Assembly (NCBI GenBank): GCA_958295665.1
Contig: OY282559.1
Coordinates: 134,209,241 to 134,273,240 of the forward strand
Source: Tipula vernalis
Lineage: Eukaryota; Arthropoda; Insecta; Diptera; Tipulidae
Direction: 5' to 3'
Length of the DNA: 64,000 nucleotides
A program made the position numbers and the translations under genes. Shown in pieces: positions 46,252-56,276 of the stretch (position 1 is the stretch's first letter; every line of letters begins with the position of its first letter). The notes under the pieces were generated by a model, which saw only the letters and a program-made list of their open reading frames with translations, made no database searches and was not told the DNA's origin.

Positions 46252-47166
46252 TTGGTGTCAGAAGTAGGATTATTAGAGCCAACAGGGATATACCGAACAA
46301 GGTTACTGTTTGGAAAAACACTAACATCACTCGGAGCAAGCATTCCTGTCCGAGTAACGAACATAACGGAACAAGCTAAATATCTAAAGTCCGGTGTCGT
46401 CCTCGGGAAAATTCAGCCTATTGTTAGTATCGCCCAATGCAATATCGAGGCCAGTGCTGATAATTGTAAAAGTAATAGCGAGGCGAAGAAATCAATTCAA
46501 CGATTGTGCCAGCATTTGAAAGACGAGAAGTTCGCGATGGCAGTATTTCCAAGCAGCGAGGATGAATACGGCCGAACGGAGGTGGTACAGCACAGAATAA
46601 AAACGGGAAGTACACCACCAATTCGATTCAGCACCCTGGACTTGAAGAGTGGATATTGGCAGGTTACGATTCAAGAAGAAGACCGAGATAGAAAACAGCA
46701 TTTCACCGTTATGCCATTTTGGGAGGGTTGCACTGGAAGATATGCCTCGTTTACCTAGACGACATCATTGTAATCGGGAAAAGTTTCGACGAGCACCTCA
46801 AAAATATGTGCGAGGTGTTACGATGTATCAAGGGTGCGGGAACGAAAGTGAGCTCGGACAAGTGTGCACTCTTCAAAAACGAAGTGAAGTACTTGGGGCA
46901 TATCGTGTCGGAGAAAGGAATTCGCACAGATCCAGAAAAAATAAAGTTGGCCAGTGCGAAGGTATGTGCATGAGGTTAGAAGCTTCCTGGGGCTTTGCAC
47001 ATACTACCGAAGATTTGTTAAAAACTTCTCTTATAACAAACTAACCGAGATAGGCCAGCCTTTCCAGTGGACGGAAACTTGCCAAGCGTCATTCGAGCGA
47101 CTAAAACAGCGTTATGCTAAAGACCGCTTTTGGCATATCCTCGGCCAGGTCAAACATTCATTTTGA
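46252..47166 (+). pseudogene. gypsy C protease/RT linker and reverse transcriptase
   Basis: The linker reads VGLLEPTGIYRTRLLFGKTL and IPVRVTNITEQAKYLKSG. A deletion joins STPPIR to FSTLDLKSGYWQVTIQEED, the first catalytic D region, skipping the RT fingers. A second small deletion follows MPF. Then LVYLDDIIVIGKSFDEHL gives the YLDD box (about 46743) and VKYLGHIVSEKGIRTDPEKI and VRSFLGLCTYYRRFVKNFS the thumb, in successive frames with shifts near 46730 and 46960. RT is inactive. Confidence 0.9.
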
Positions 47167-47520
47167 ACTCGGATGCCAGCAACGTGGGAATTGGAGGTGT
47201 TTTGTCTCAACAACATGGAGCGGAAGAGTAATTTGCTACTTCAGCAGAATCCTATCCAGGTCAGAAAGAAATTATTGTGTAACCCGGCGAGAATTACCGG
47301 CCGTCGTGGAATGCGATAAACATTTCCACAAATATCTGTATGGACAACCATTTCTAATTCGAACGGACCACGCTGCTTTAAAATGGCTAATGTAGTTTAA
47401 AGAACGAGAAGGACAGGTGGCGCGATGGATAGAACGACTGCAGAACTACACCTTCAACATCGAACACAGGAAAGGTAGAGTGCACAGTAATGCAGATAGT
47501 CTATCGAAGGCATCAGTAGC
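47160..47520 (+). pseudogene. gypsy C RNase H
   Basis: NSDASNVGIGGVLSQQHG (first D, about 47170), then a stop and frame change, VICYFSRILSRSERNYCVTR and RRELPAVVECDKHFHKYLYG (E), RTDHAALKWLM (D), and after another stop ARWIERLQNYTFNIEHRKG with NADSLSK (last D). All four catalytic positions are visible but in different frames. Confidence 0.88.
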
Positions 47521-47529
47521 CTTAACCGG

Positions 47530-48392
47530 ATTGGCGCGGAGTTGCCGGAAAGATGGACAACAAAGGGTGTCGTCGAAAAGCAGAAGAACGATCCAACGCT
47601 TGCCCCAGTAAGAGCTTGGATTAGGAATGGACAGAAACCTGCACGGTACGAGATATCCGAGACTTCTCCAACGGTAAAAGGATACTGGGCGCAGTGGGAC
47701 TCATTTAAGATGGTGAACGGGATGCTAAAACGAGCTTGGGGAAGTCTGGATGGAAAAACTATACAAATCCACCCTTTCAAACGGAGCTGCTACGTTGTAC
47801 TGCTGCATTCTGCCTCGGGTTCGCCTTGCTGGCCCTTTGCTAGCTGCGCAAGTGTGATACTTTTTGCACCAATCTTCAACATCATTGCGGCAGTTGACCC
47901 AGTAGATTATTAACGCCAACATGTCCGCCGCCTGATCCATTGTGAACTTCATTTAGTACTTCCAGAATTCTGCATTTTGGTAACACGGTCTGTTACCAAA
48001 ATGCAGAATTCCAGAAGTATTAAATGAAGTTCACAATGGATCCAGCGGCGGACATCTCGGCCCTAATAAAACTTTGGCCAAAGTGAGGGAACGTTTGTAC
48101 TGGGTCAACTGCCGCAATAATGTTGAAGATTGGTGCAAAAAGGGTCACAACCCTAGGGAGAACGCAGCAGTACAATGTAGGAGCTCCATTTGAAAGGGTG
48201 GCCATGGATGTTGCTGGCCCGCTTCCGCGAACAGTTGGTGGGAATCGATACATCCTTGTATGTATCGACTACTTCAGTAAGTGGCCGGAAGCCTATCCAA
48301 TACTGAACCAGGAAGCACCAACAGTGGCCGGAGAATTCGTAAACAACTGGATCAACAGATATGAAATACCATTGGAGCTTAAGAACGTGTGA
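47530..48392 (+). pseudogene. gypsy C integrase, rearranged by an inverted duplication
   Basis: The region before the zinc domain (DPTLAPVRAWIRNGQKP, GYWAQWDSFKMVNGMLKRAW) is normal on the plus strand. At 47760 the sequence turns into a minus-strand copy of the zinc domain (WVNCRNDVEDWCKKYHTCAA). After a centre at about 47990 the plus-strand version resumes (GGHLGPNKTLAKVRERLYWV... DWCKKG). It then continues to QYNVGAPFERVAMDVAGPLP and YILVCIDYFSKWPEAYP with the first catalytic D. The plus-strand copy lacks about 30 bases after DWCKK, including zinc cysteines. The rest of the core is missing. Confidence 0.88.
47760..48205. repeat. inverted duplication in gypsy C integrase
   Basis: 47760-47990 and 47993-48205 are reverse complements apart from indels. 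The identical core includes GTTACCAAAATGCAGAATTC beside the centre and CAGTTGACCCAGTA further out. The minus-oriented left arm keeps a segment that the right arm has lost. The right arm in turn keeps ACTTTGGCCAAAGTGAGGGA-type sequence lost from the left arm. Confidence 0.92.
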
Positions 48393-50073
48393 TAATTTTG
48401 TGATTAAATAATTTTTGTTCGTATTTTTCTGTAAACATCTTAGACATCTGACGTACATTAGTAAAACTAAAGATAAATTTAGCAAGTATTATTTTAACTC
48501 GATAGAGTCAACTTTTATGTATTTTCCAAAATTAAAGTTCGAAAAATATATTTTAGAAATAATTTAATTTTAATATTTCTCCAATTAATATTTATTTAAT
48601 ACCAATATAGCCTTCTTGTATATTGTTGTTAAAGATATGTAGAAAACTTTTATATAAACGTTTTATAATATTTTTGCTTTTTTCATTGAAAAACTTGAAG
48701 CTAAAAAACACCATTTTTACTATGGATTTTTTTCTAAGAAATACGTTATGATGATTATGGCTCTTTACTCTAGAAGGCTCTGGTTAAATCCGATGATTAA
48801 TAATTACTAAACAATTCCATCTGGAAATCCGTTTAGGATCTTCCGCCGAATTTGGACTTTAGTGGCGGTTTTGATGAACAGTATACATACTTAATAACAA
48901 CTAAACTTTATTGGTAATGACAGGTTATCGACATAAAAGGAAGCAGAATAAAATGTGTAATTAAATAAATTGTGTACCTCAAATTCCTAATTGAATAAAA
49001 AAAATTATGATAAGAAAGGTAAAATTCCTGTTTACTTATTATTGTAAAAGAAATGAGAATTAAACATCTTTTTTGTTTTATAAAATACTTAATACTAATA
49101 ACGGGTCACATAATATATTTAAAAAGGGTGATTACAAAAAGCAAGTCACGCTTAATATACTGGCAAGACCATTTTTGTGAACAACAAAATTTTTTTATCG
49201 ATATACCACTGATTACCGCAGGCCATTAATAATAAATAAAATCCATATCTAGAAATCTAGACATGTATACACGGAATTTCATCCCTGTACTTGAATATTT
49301 AAAAGCATTTTTTCTTTCAACAATAATACATCAAGGCAAAAATATTTTATCAATAAATAAATAAATTTGCATAAATTGATGTAAGTATTTTGTGTATATT
49401 AGTTTGTAAATCAAATAACATCTTGAGGAAAACTTTTTCGATTTTTTTTTTTTATTGCTTACGAGTAAATTGAATGTCGCGTATCCGTTTTTTTATTGTT
49501 GTTGTCATAAATTATCGTGTTTTTTGTAGAATTTGTTATTTTTTGGGGGGCGCTGAACCTTGTTTTATATAAATTGTGTAGTTTATGATTTATTGGTATT
49601 TGTATTTCTATGCCGCTTCTTGAGATAACACAATCTCAATTTTAGTTTCTTTATGAAAGATTTCCGATTTAAGTAACCCCTTTGTAAAAACTTAACGCGA
49701 TGCGCGGTCCGGAGCGAAGTAAATAAAATATTCCAGTTTGCTAAGTGCATATGTGCGATTTGAACCGAAAATTGAACTCGGCCAGTGAGTGATGAAAAAG
49801 ACCATTCTGAGATACGAAAACTTTTTTGTTAAGATTTTCACGCTAAGTTAGCTGTCATATATGGTATATTAGTTTTATTAAAAATTGACGCTAACTACCG
49901 GATGATTTTTTTAATCTGATACTCTCAAATAATAAGCACTCTACAAAAAAAAATGGTCAAAATTTAATTATTCCGTGGGGGAAATACATATATTAGTGTT
50001 AAAATAAGTACCCGCCCCCTCCTCCTTGTAGGTGGGGCGTGGGATAACTTTGAAACTAAAGTATGAAACCCTA
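48393..50073. other. AT-rich stretch without recognised genes
   Basis: Only very short open frames occur here. Confidence 0.45.
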
Positions 50074-50277
50074 TTTTTTATTGCAAATTCGGATTCTACG
50101 GCTAAAAAATACGTAGGATTTGACTGAAATATTTTTTTCGATTAATGATAGATGGCGTTGTAATTGACGATATTCAATTTTTTTCGATTTCTCCTACTGA
50201 GAACTTACGCAAACGATTCTGCAATATGTGTGCCATAAAAATACCACGGTTTCATTGTAAATACTCGAAATTGGTCA
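50074..50277. repeat. left TIR of the split transposon
   Basis: Reverse complement of 52621-52822. Confidence 0.9.
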
Positions 50278-50349
50278 TCAAAAAATGTATTCATTTTGCA
50301 AATTTCGAATAACTGGGAAAAGGGTGCTTGATTTACATGAGTCCCCTCG

Positions 50350-50640
50350 CCTCATCATCTTTCAATTAAATTAAGTGCTCAAAATGATGGCCTTCGACTT
50401 CAATCCACTTATTAATCCGCGTTTCAAATGACTGTACACAACTGAGAAGTGTGTTTGCTTGAATTTCAGAAAAAGCATTTCTGATTCGCTTGTGGGCGCT
50501 CCGTGAACTATTTGAATAGAAAAAAATAGGTTCGCTGCTCTTTAGAAAATCGAAGGTACAACGTGAATCAAAATTATGATAATGCATCGCAGGGTGATGA
50601 AGGAAATACAATCGACACACGAGTTACACGATAAAAAAAC
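50350..50640 (-). pseudogene. transposase C-terminal part of the split transposon
   Basis: The minus frame ends AHKRIRNAFSEIQANTLLSC and INKWIEVEGHHFEHLI. The A-F-x-E-I...G-x-H-F-E-H ending is typical of a common insect mariner-like transposase family. The catalytic middle (the D-D-D blocks) is not found on either side of the nested fragment, so it was deleted at or before the gypsy insertion. Confidence 0.65.
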
Positions 50641-50697
50641 AGAGCCCAATTCGAAACAAATGACATTACAACCGACGAAACAAAATTCAACACAGTA

Positions 50698-51330
50698 GTG
50701 GCCGCGATAGAGAGTAATATTCTCTCCCTAGTAGACGATGTTGTAATGAACCCCCCGAAGACAGGAAAATACGATACATTAAAAAAGCGACTGAAGGAGT
50801 ATTTTACGGAATCGGAAGAAAGCAGATTAAAGAAATTATTGCACGACAAATATTTGGGAGACCAATGGCCATCACATTTTTTAAAAGACATGCGGCACCT
50901 AGCAGGACCAAAAATCGGTAGTGGATTGCTTAAGTCACTGTGGATTCAACAATTCCCTACGCAAGTGCAACCCATCTTATAAGTTAGCGACGGCGACTTA
51001 GACAAGCTTGCTACGATGGCCGATCGCATCATGGAGGTAACAAAGGTGTCGTAGGTGAATATTTGTGAGAAATCACAGCAACCCGAAACAAATTCCAATG
51101 ATAATAACGTAGCATCGTTGAGGGCACAAGTCGAAACACTGACGAAAAAAGTGGAAGAAATGGGACGAAGCCGTTCCAGAACGCCAGGTAGATCACAAAA
51201 TGGAAATAATTCTCGTTCAAACTTTCGCAAGCTTACCGAGTACAAAAATTGCTGGTATCATTATAAGTTTGGGGATAAGCCTACTAAATGCCGTCCGCCG
51301 TGTGAATTATCAAGCAACGAAAAAAAATAA
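50698..51330 (+). pseudogene. gypsy D gag
   Basis: ESNILSLVDDVVMNPPKTGK, YDTLKKRLKEYFTESEESRL, KKLLHDKYLGDQWPSHFLKD, MRHLAGPKIGSGLLKSLWIQ and QFPTQVQPIL are in the style of the insect gypsy gag. A stop at 50980 interrupts VSDGDLDKLATMADRI. The frame resumes with a coiled-coil-like VASLRAQVETLTKKVEEMGR, then an SRSRTPGRSQNG tract and the knuckle-like CWYHYKFGDKPTKCRPPC (C-x2-H-x10-C-x3-C). Two stops break it. Confidence 0.88.
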
Positions 51331-51344
51331 GGGAACGATCGCTC

Positions 51345-51941
51345 ATGGCGACTAGCGATCAAAATTCAGTAAATTGTCGCCTTATTATATTCGATAATAC
51401 AGCAAATTATCAGTTTTTGATCGATACGGGAGCTGACGTTTGCGTTATACCACCGGAAAAAAACGCGAAGATGAGCAAGTTAGACACGTTCCCAATAGAT
51501 CTGTATGCAGCTAATCAAACAAAGAATAACGTTATCGGAAACAGGACAGTTACGGTCGATTTGGGGTTGCGGAGAAATTTTACCTCGACATTTATCGTGG
51601 CCGACATCGGTCGAGCGATAATACGAGCCGATTTTTTAAGCCACTTCGGATTACTCGTAGTTCTAAAACGAAAGAATCTGATTGACAGTATGACCAGCGT
51701 TAGTTCAATTGGTAGAGTTTCGAAAGACCAAACACCAAGTGTAACTACAGTGCGAACGATTGATTCTCCATACTTCGAGTTGCTGTTGGAATATAAGGAT
51801 CTAACTTGTCCAAAGGTGGGCGTGAGTCCGATAAACCACAACGTGGCTCATGTGATCGAAAATATGATTTCCGAGGATGACCTTTGGGTTAAGAAACCAA
51901 AATTGGAAATGGAATCAAAAAGTATACATGGCCTTCCATGA
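51345..51941 (+). pseudogene. gypsy D aspartic protease
   Basis: The active site is LIDTGADVCVIPP at about residues 27-39, followed by RTVTVDLGLRRNF and IIRADFLSHFGLLV near residues 88-101. Together they define a retropepsin with the D-T-G triad and the distal I-I-x-A-D-F-L motif. The frame runs past the protease into a linker (HVIENMISEDDLW) and stops. RT should follow but is absent. Confidence 0.9.
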
Positions 51942-52316
51942 ATAAGAAGTGCGAACTGGGCACGAGGCTGCGTCAAATGCCAGAAGGCAAAAATTTCGAA
52001 ACACAATAGAAGTCCGTTGGGAAGATATGTACTTCCAGAGAGCCGCTTTCAACACATAAACATAGATTTGGTAGGGCCGCTACCGATGTCACAAACATAT
52101 AGTTACTTGTTAACATGTATTGATCGGTTCTCACGAAGGACGGAAGCAATTATGGATATAACAATAGATTAGAGCATTAATGGATATAACAATAGAAAGT
52201 GTAGCACGGGCCGTGTCCGAAAATTGGATCTGCCGGTTTGGCGTTCTACAAACAATTACCACGGACCAAGGCAGACAGTTCGAGTCCTCACTGTTTAGGG
52301 AACTAGGAAAACTGTT
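51942..52316 (+). pseudogene. gypsy D integrase, partial
   Basis: CVKCQKAKISKHNRSPLGRY (end of zinc domain), HINIDLVGPLP (first D) and YLLTCIDRFSRRTEAI are readable. Stops and a short duplication of TGGATATAACAATAGA follow near 52155-52195. Then, in another frame, WICRFGVLQTITTDQGRQFE gives the second D and SSLFRELGKLF. It breaks off where the transposase half begins at about 52317. Confidence 0.85.
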
Positions 52317-52590
52317 TTAAAATTTTCCAAACACTGGTTTGGGACAATCCGGAATCGCTAGCTATTTCTCGTGTACTAATATGAGGATTATGAGCTACTG
52401 CAGCCAATACATCAATTTCATTATTTTCTCCAGTGACTGTTGCTGGACGAGTCCAATTTTTCGGTTGAACACTTCCATCAGTAATGAATCGATGTTTTTA
52501 AAACAAAATACAAACAATTTCATTAATTTGAAAGCCGATTTCGTATCGCATGTTCCTGGTTTACGATAATGGGAAGCCATTTTCAGTAAT
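52317..52590 (-). pseudogene. transposase N-terminal part of the split transposon
   Basis: On the minus strand: SVQPKNWTRPATVTGENNEI, DVLAAVAHNPHISTREIASD and SGLSQTSVWKILK. This is a paired helix-turn-helix DNA-binding region of a mariner-like transposase. It begins near MASHYRKPGT at about 52580, with a frame change near 52480. It ends exactly where the gypsy fragment starts. Confidence 0.75.
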
Positions 52591-52620
52591 TGAAAATTTA
52601 AGAAACACAAATTGTTTAAG

Positions 52621-52822
52621 ACTAGCTTCGAGTATTTACGATGAAACCGTGGTATTTTTATTGCAGACGTATTGCAGAATCGTTTGTGTAGGTTCTCAGT
52701 AGGAGAAATCGAAAAAAATTGAATATCGTCAATTACAGCGCCATCTATCATTAATCGAAAAAAAATGTTTCAGTCAAATCATACGTATTTTTAGCGGTAG
52801 AATCCGAATCTGCAATAAAAAA
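52621..52822. repeat. right TIR of the split transposon
   Basis: Partner of 50074-50277. Confidence 0.9.
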
Positions 52823-52939
52823 TGACTGACTTAATTTACTAACTTAAATTAATCTATGGCTTCTTTCCATTGGCGTTCCATAGTGTCTGATAAATTGAAG
52901 TAACCACATCTTTGTAGTGGATTTACAAAGTGTGTAGCA

Positions 52940-54140
52940 CAATGCTATTTAAACTGACAATCACACCAGCTCAAAAGGTTTGGTTCTTTTATGTCTGCGT
53001 ACTAAATTCGTGATGCTTAGGAGCAGAGTTGCCTCAATGTTGACATGTTGGCGAAGCCTTTCTTCGTGTCTCCGTGCTTTTTCCTGGATTTCGTTTATGA
53101 TGAAGTTCATTTTATGAAGGTCATTGTTCCTGATATACCAAGGTGCATCAACGATGTTTCTTAATATCATATTCTAAAATCTTTGGATGATATTTACGTT
53201 GCTCTGTTTGGTACAACCCCAAAGTTGAATATCATAAGTCCAAATCGGTTTCAATATTTGCTTATAAAGTAGAAGCTTGTTGTATGATGAAGAAGAGTTC
53301 CTTGCGGTATTATTTCCCGATTTATGGTAATCGGAATATGTTCGAATCGTCTGTTTGTAAAGTTGGTGTGAACTTATTTAGCTTCATTTAGTCAAGATCG
53401 CCGAGTCATCTGCAGCCACTGTATTGTGTTCTAGTGTAGGAAGATCATAAATGTATAGTATATATAAAACCGGCCCTAATACACTGCCCTGTGGAACTCC
53501 AGCATTGATTTTTTCAATTCAGCAAATGTATCACCTAACTTAATCCTGAAAGATTTTTTAACTTGTTCGCTTGTGCAACGTCTAGAAATACTGTTGAACA
53601 GACTTTTTTCTCCTCCATCACTTCTTTTGGTGTTAGTTATTATATCGGCTTCCAACGTTTGGTCTTCATGTGGCTGGAATATTTTTTCGAGGTGTTCAGC
53701 AAATTCTCGAGCTTTGTCTTCATTAGCCCATTTCTCACCTGCTATTCTTATTGGGGGATTCCACATTATTGGTATTTTAATTCTTTTGTTTGCTTTCCAA
53801 AGAGAATAATCAGTACTGTTATCATTAGTTAATTTTCTTAAATAGTAGCCGATTGATTCATCTTTCAGTTCTTTGATCTCTCTTTTTAATTGTTGAGTGA
53901 GATTGTTCAAATGAGTTTTATCTTGGGGGGCCTTGTTTGTTATCATACTCTTCTTGCTCTTCTTTTTTCTGCGAGGAGTTCCCTAATTTCCATAGGGTAG
54001 TTATTTCCCTTGATTTTCGTTTTAATTTCAGGAGTATTTTCCCAAGCTGATTGCTATATATCATTTACAAATATGTGAAATACTTTGTCTAATTGTGGAG
54101 GTCCACACCAAAACGCTACATTTCATATATTGCTTAGAAA
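52940..54140 (-). pseudogene. Jockey-type LINE pol, 3' part (RT and C-terminus), deleted
   Basis: On the minus strand from 54120: QLDKVFHIFVNDI, SAWENTPEIKTKIKG, EIRELLAEKRRARRV, then frame 53946-53476 (LNNLTQQLKREIKELKDESI, STDYSLWKANKRIKIPIMW, EHLEKIFQPHEDQTL). A deletion removes the RT core. [20 protein letters not shown] and VAADDSAIL give RT motifs B and C (A-D-D) near 53500-53400. Frame 53170-52961 is the C-terminus (DAPWYIRNNDLHK, RHEERLRQHVNIEA). This order is diagnostic of Jockey elements. Frameshifts and deletions inactivate it. Confidence 0.9.
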
Positions 54141-54146
54141 ATAAAT

Positions 54147-54535
54147 ACGTACGTGAAGTTTGTCCTAAGTTGGCTTAAGTTGTCCTAAGTTGTCCTAAGT
54201 ATGTCCTAAGTTTTTTTAAATGTGTTGGTGTAAAAGTTTCGTTATTACGAATTTATTTAATTCATATTGAAATAATAAAAATTATGCTTAAGATTATTTA
54301 CTCTAACAAAATAAATTTACATTTTTTCTATGTCGCGAAATATTCTGATGGTGAATGTATAAAATCAGATCAAACTGGGAAACTGGCAGAAAACCCGTGT
54401 TTAATCGTGTTTGTTCGCGAATTTTCTTGTGAAAATCCTAGGAAGCGGCCACCAAAATGCCCTATATTTTAAGTTGTCGTAAGGTTTTATCTATTCGAAA
54501 AATATTTCACTTTTGAAAAAAGTAGGGGATTAGTG
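54147..54535. repeat. left TIR of the MULE-like element
   Basis: Matches the reverse complement of about 59650-60038. The outer part has four GTCCTAAGT-type units (54160-54210). The inner part (54420-54535: CCTAGGAAGCGGCCACCAAA, AGTAGGGGATTA) corresponds to half of the 184-bp unit that is tandemly amplified at the other end; here it occurs once. Confidence 0.93.
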
Positions 54536-54775
54536 TGTTTAGGTGTAGTAATCATTTTTATAAGTAGTTTCCTTCTGTTTGGTTCCTCTGTATTCAATGT
54601 TTAACCATTTTTACTTACTTTATAAAAATGTATTACGCCCATATTACACTATAATATTTCTTCATCTTAGAAATAATTTAATGTGATATTCTAATAAGGA
54701 TATATTAAAATATTTTTCTGTTGTAGTATTCTTTTTATGATGTTTAGCTTTATGAAGCTATATTTTACAATATTT

Positions 54776-54941
54776 CACCCATTCCACACGAGTCGCGCTT
54801 ACGCTGTTGCATTTCTTCGTCTCTTACCACTTTGCACTGTTTTTGCCTATAAACAAAATTTAGTTTATAGGGAAAAACAATGCAAAGTGGTAAGAGACGA
54901 AGAAATGCAACGGCGTAAGCGCGACTCGTGTGGAATGGGTG
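54776..54941. repeat. 79-bp-arm near-perfect hairpin inside the MULE-like element
   Basis: 54776-54854 pairs with 54863-54941 with about two mismatches and an 8-base loop. The core GTCTCTTACCACTTTGCA is in both arms. Downstream of the protease gene on its strand, it would form a very stable RNA hairpin at the 3' side of a transcript. It may be a nested foldback element or a functional 3' structure. Confidence 0.93.
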
Positions 54942-55436
54942 TTTGTCTGACAGCTGCTCAAAATGGACGAAAGAAACGATTGGCGAATGGGGAATTACCA
55001 AAAAATGTAATGGAATATGGAAACTAGGAATTGTTTGACAATTTTGTTTAACACTTTTTTGTGCAGTTTTGTGCCAAGATTTCATCTAGCTTCAGTTTCT
55101 TGTGTCTTTTTTATTTAAGACCCACAAAAGTAATGCCAGATATTGCTGCTGCTCAAGTATACACACATTTTTCTCCAATATTTTTCACGTTTTTTAAATA
55201 TTTTCTACGTTTACTAGAAATTTGACGTTTACCCAACTGTGGAAGATCACTAAAATGTTTGGTGCAGAGTAATAAGCAAAATATATTTTGTTATAAAAAT
55301 ACTAAATTATTTCTATGTTGTAGAAATATGATAGTGTAATATCGGCCTTACACATGTATAGTGTGCGGCTCAGAAAGATAAATAATTAAAATACTTTTTA
55401 ATTTTAATATTTTTTGTTGTTTAATCACAAATCAAA

Positions 55437-56276
55437 TTATTTCTGTGAAGAACAAAACATACATTCATTTTTTATAATTTTAAAATCTGTTAAGCAATTT
55501 TTAAGCACGAATCGCTTGCAGGAAGCACATTGGATTGTTGCTTTAAAATCAGAAATTTTTCCGAAACAAATTAAACAATTGTTGTCCATCGATTCTGTAT
55601 TTTTAGAAATATTGTCCATGAGATAATGGCGATAATTAACCAATGCGCAGCTACTCACACCATCGTCTTCTGAATCCAGGCCTTCGAACAAATTACCAGT
55701 AATAATATGTTCTGCTGCATAAATTACTAAAGGTCCGCAATTAAAACCATCTTTTTGTTGTGGCAGCGAACTAATTGAATTTACTTCGAAATTCGGTACA
55801 TGTTTCCCGTAATATGTGAAAAGTTTATTGATAAATTTTTTTAATTTGTTACCATCTTTAAATTGCCGCCTTATAGGGTTTAGCGGATCGTAAGTAATTA
55901 CGTTTGATTTTTCGAAATCTATGACAGCTAAAGTCCAGTGGCCTGCTTCACAGATAGCTATAATAGCATATCTATATTTATTACACAGTTCGATTTCTTT
56001 CTGTGTATTGTGATCGTTGATTGTATAACTGTCTTGTAATATCTTAGTAGTTTGATAATGGTCTAAACAAACGCTATTTGTCCCTTTTGTCAGAACACTG
56101 ATGGCTACATAAACTAACTCCGTCGTTAAAAAATTTGTTTTATTCAAGGAATTAAAACATTCGTTGTATAAACAGCACCATAGATCGTTAAAATGAAATT
56201 GAAATATGATAATGTTAAATTTCATTTCAGACATTTTTTGGTAGTTCTCATATTTATTAATTTTCTCAAATCTCAA
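55437..56276 (-). CDS. Ulp1-like (C48) cysteine protease of the MULE-like element
   Basis: About 279 codons. The catalytic set is complete: H in AGHWTLAVIDF, D in VITYDPLNP, Q in SSLPQQKDGF and C in FNCGPLVIYA, in the order and spacing of Ulp1/SENP proteases that process SUMO-like proteins. Upstream, LTTELVYVAISVLTKG fits the substrate-binding part. The C-terminus has a small Cys cluster (NNCLICFGK, QCASCKRFV, NECMFCSSQ) that looks like a RING/PHD-type zinc finger. It lies in the same frame as the upstream transposase frame, separated only by TAA at 56277-56279. A start at MSEMKF (about 56230) is possible, since the first codon is not ATG. Confidence 0.85.
   Translation of the reverse strand: MRFEKINKYENYQKMSEMKFNIIIFQFHFNDLWCCLYNECFNSLNKTNFLTTELVYVAISVLTKGTNSVCLDHYQTTKILQDSYTINDHNTQKEIELCNKYRYAIIAICEAGHWTLAVIDFEKSNVITYDPLNPIRRQFKDGNKLKKFINKLFTYYGKHVPNFEVNSISSLPQQKDGFNCGPLVIYAAEHIITGNLFEGLDSEDDGVSSCALVNYRHYLMDNISKNTESMDNNCLICFGKISDFKATIQCASCKRFVLKNCLTDFKIIKNECMFCSSQK

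Larger units (their letters stand above)
46080..48392 (+). mobile_element. Ty3/gypsy-like retrotransposon (copy C), internally deleted and rearranged
   Basis: A possible LTR end (TTCGTAACA at about 46229-46237, with a TATAAAAG box near 46150) is followed by TTGGTGTCAGAAGTAGGA, a PBS-like start of the internal region. Coding begins at once with the protease/RT linker, so gag and protease are deleted. RT, RNase H and integrase follow on the plus strand. The integrase zinc region carries a large inverted duplication (47760-48205). Integrase is cut short at about 48392. The LTR call rests on sequence style only, since no second LTR is present. Confidence 0.82.
50650..52316 (+). mobile_element. 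nested Ty3/gypsy fragment (copy D): gag, protease, partial integrase
   Basis: Plus-strand coding shows gag, a Cys/His motif, protease and then directly integrase, with RT and RNase H deleted. It lies between the two halves of the minus-strand transposase. No LTR is visible at either end, so it did not arrive as an intact LTR element, or its ends were lost. Confidence 0.85.
50074..52822 (-). mobile_element. IS630-Tc1-mariner-type transposon with ~200-bp TIRs, split by a gypsy fragment
   Basis: Inverted repeats at 50074-50277 and 52621-52822 (about 90% or more identical; ATTAATGATAGATGGCG and CAATTTTTTTCGATTTCTCC in both) enclose the two ends of one minus-strand transposase. The N-terminal part lies at 52320-52590 and the C-terminal part at 50350-50640. 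Between them lies a plus-strand gypsy fragment (50650-52316). A TA target duplication expected for this superfamily was not clear at the ends. Confidence 0.82.

Noticed and set aside
54737..55085. Overlapping ~100-residue frames on both strands with the same peptide
   Set aside because: The two frames are the same because they read the two arms of the 79-bp hairpin; no independent evidence for a gene.
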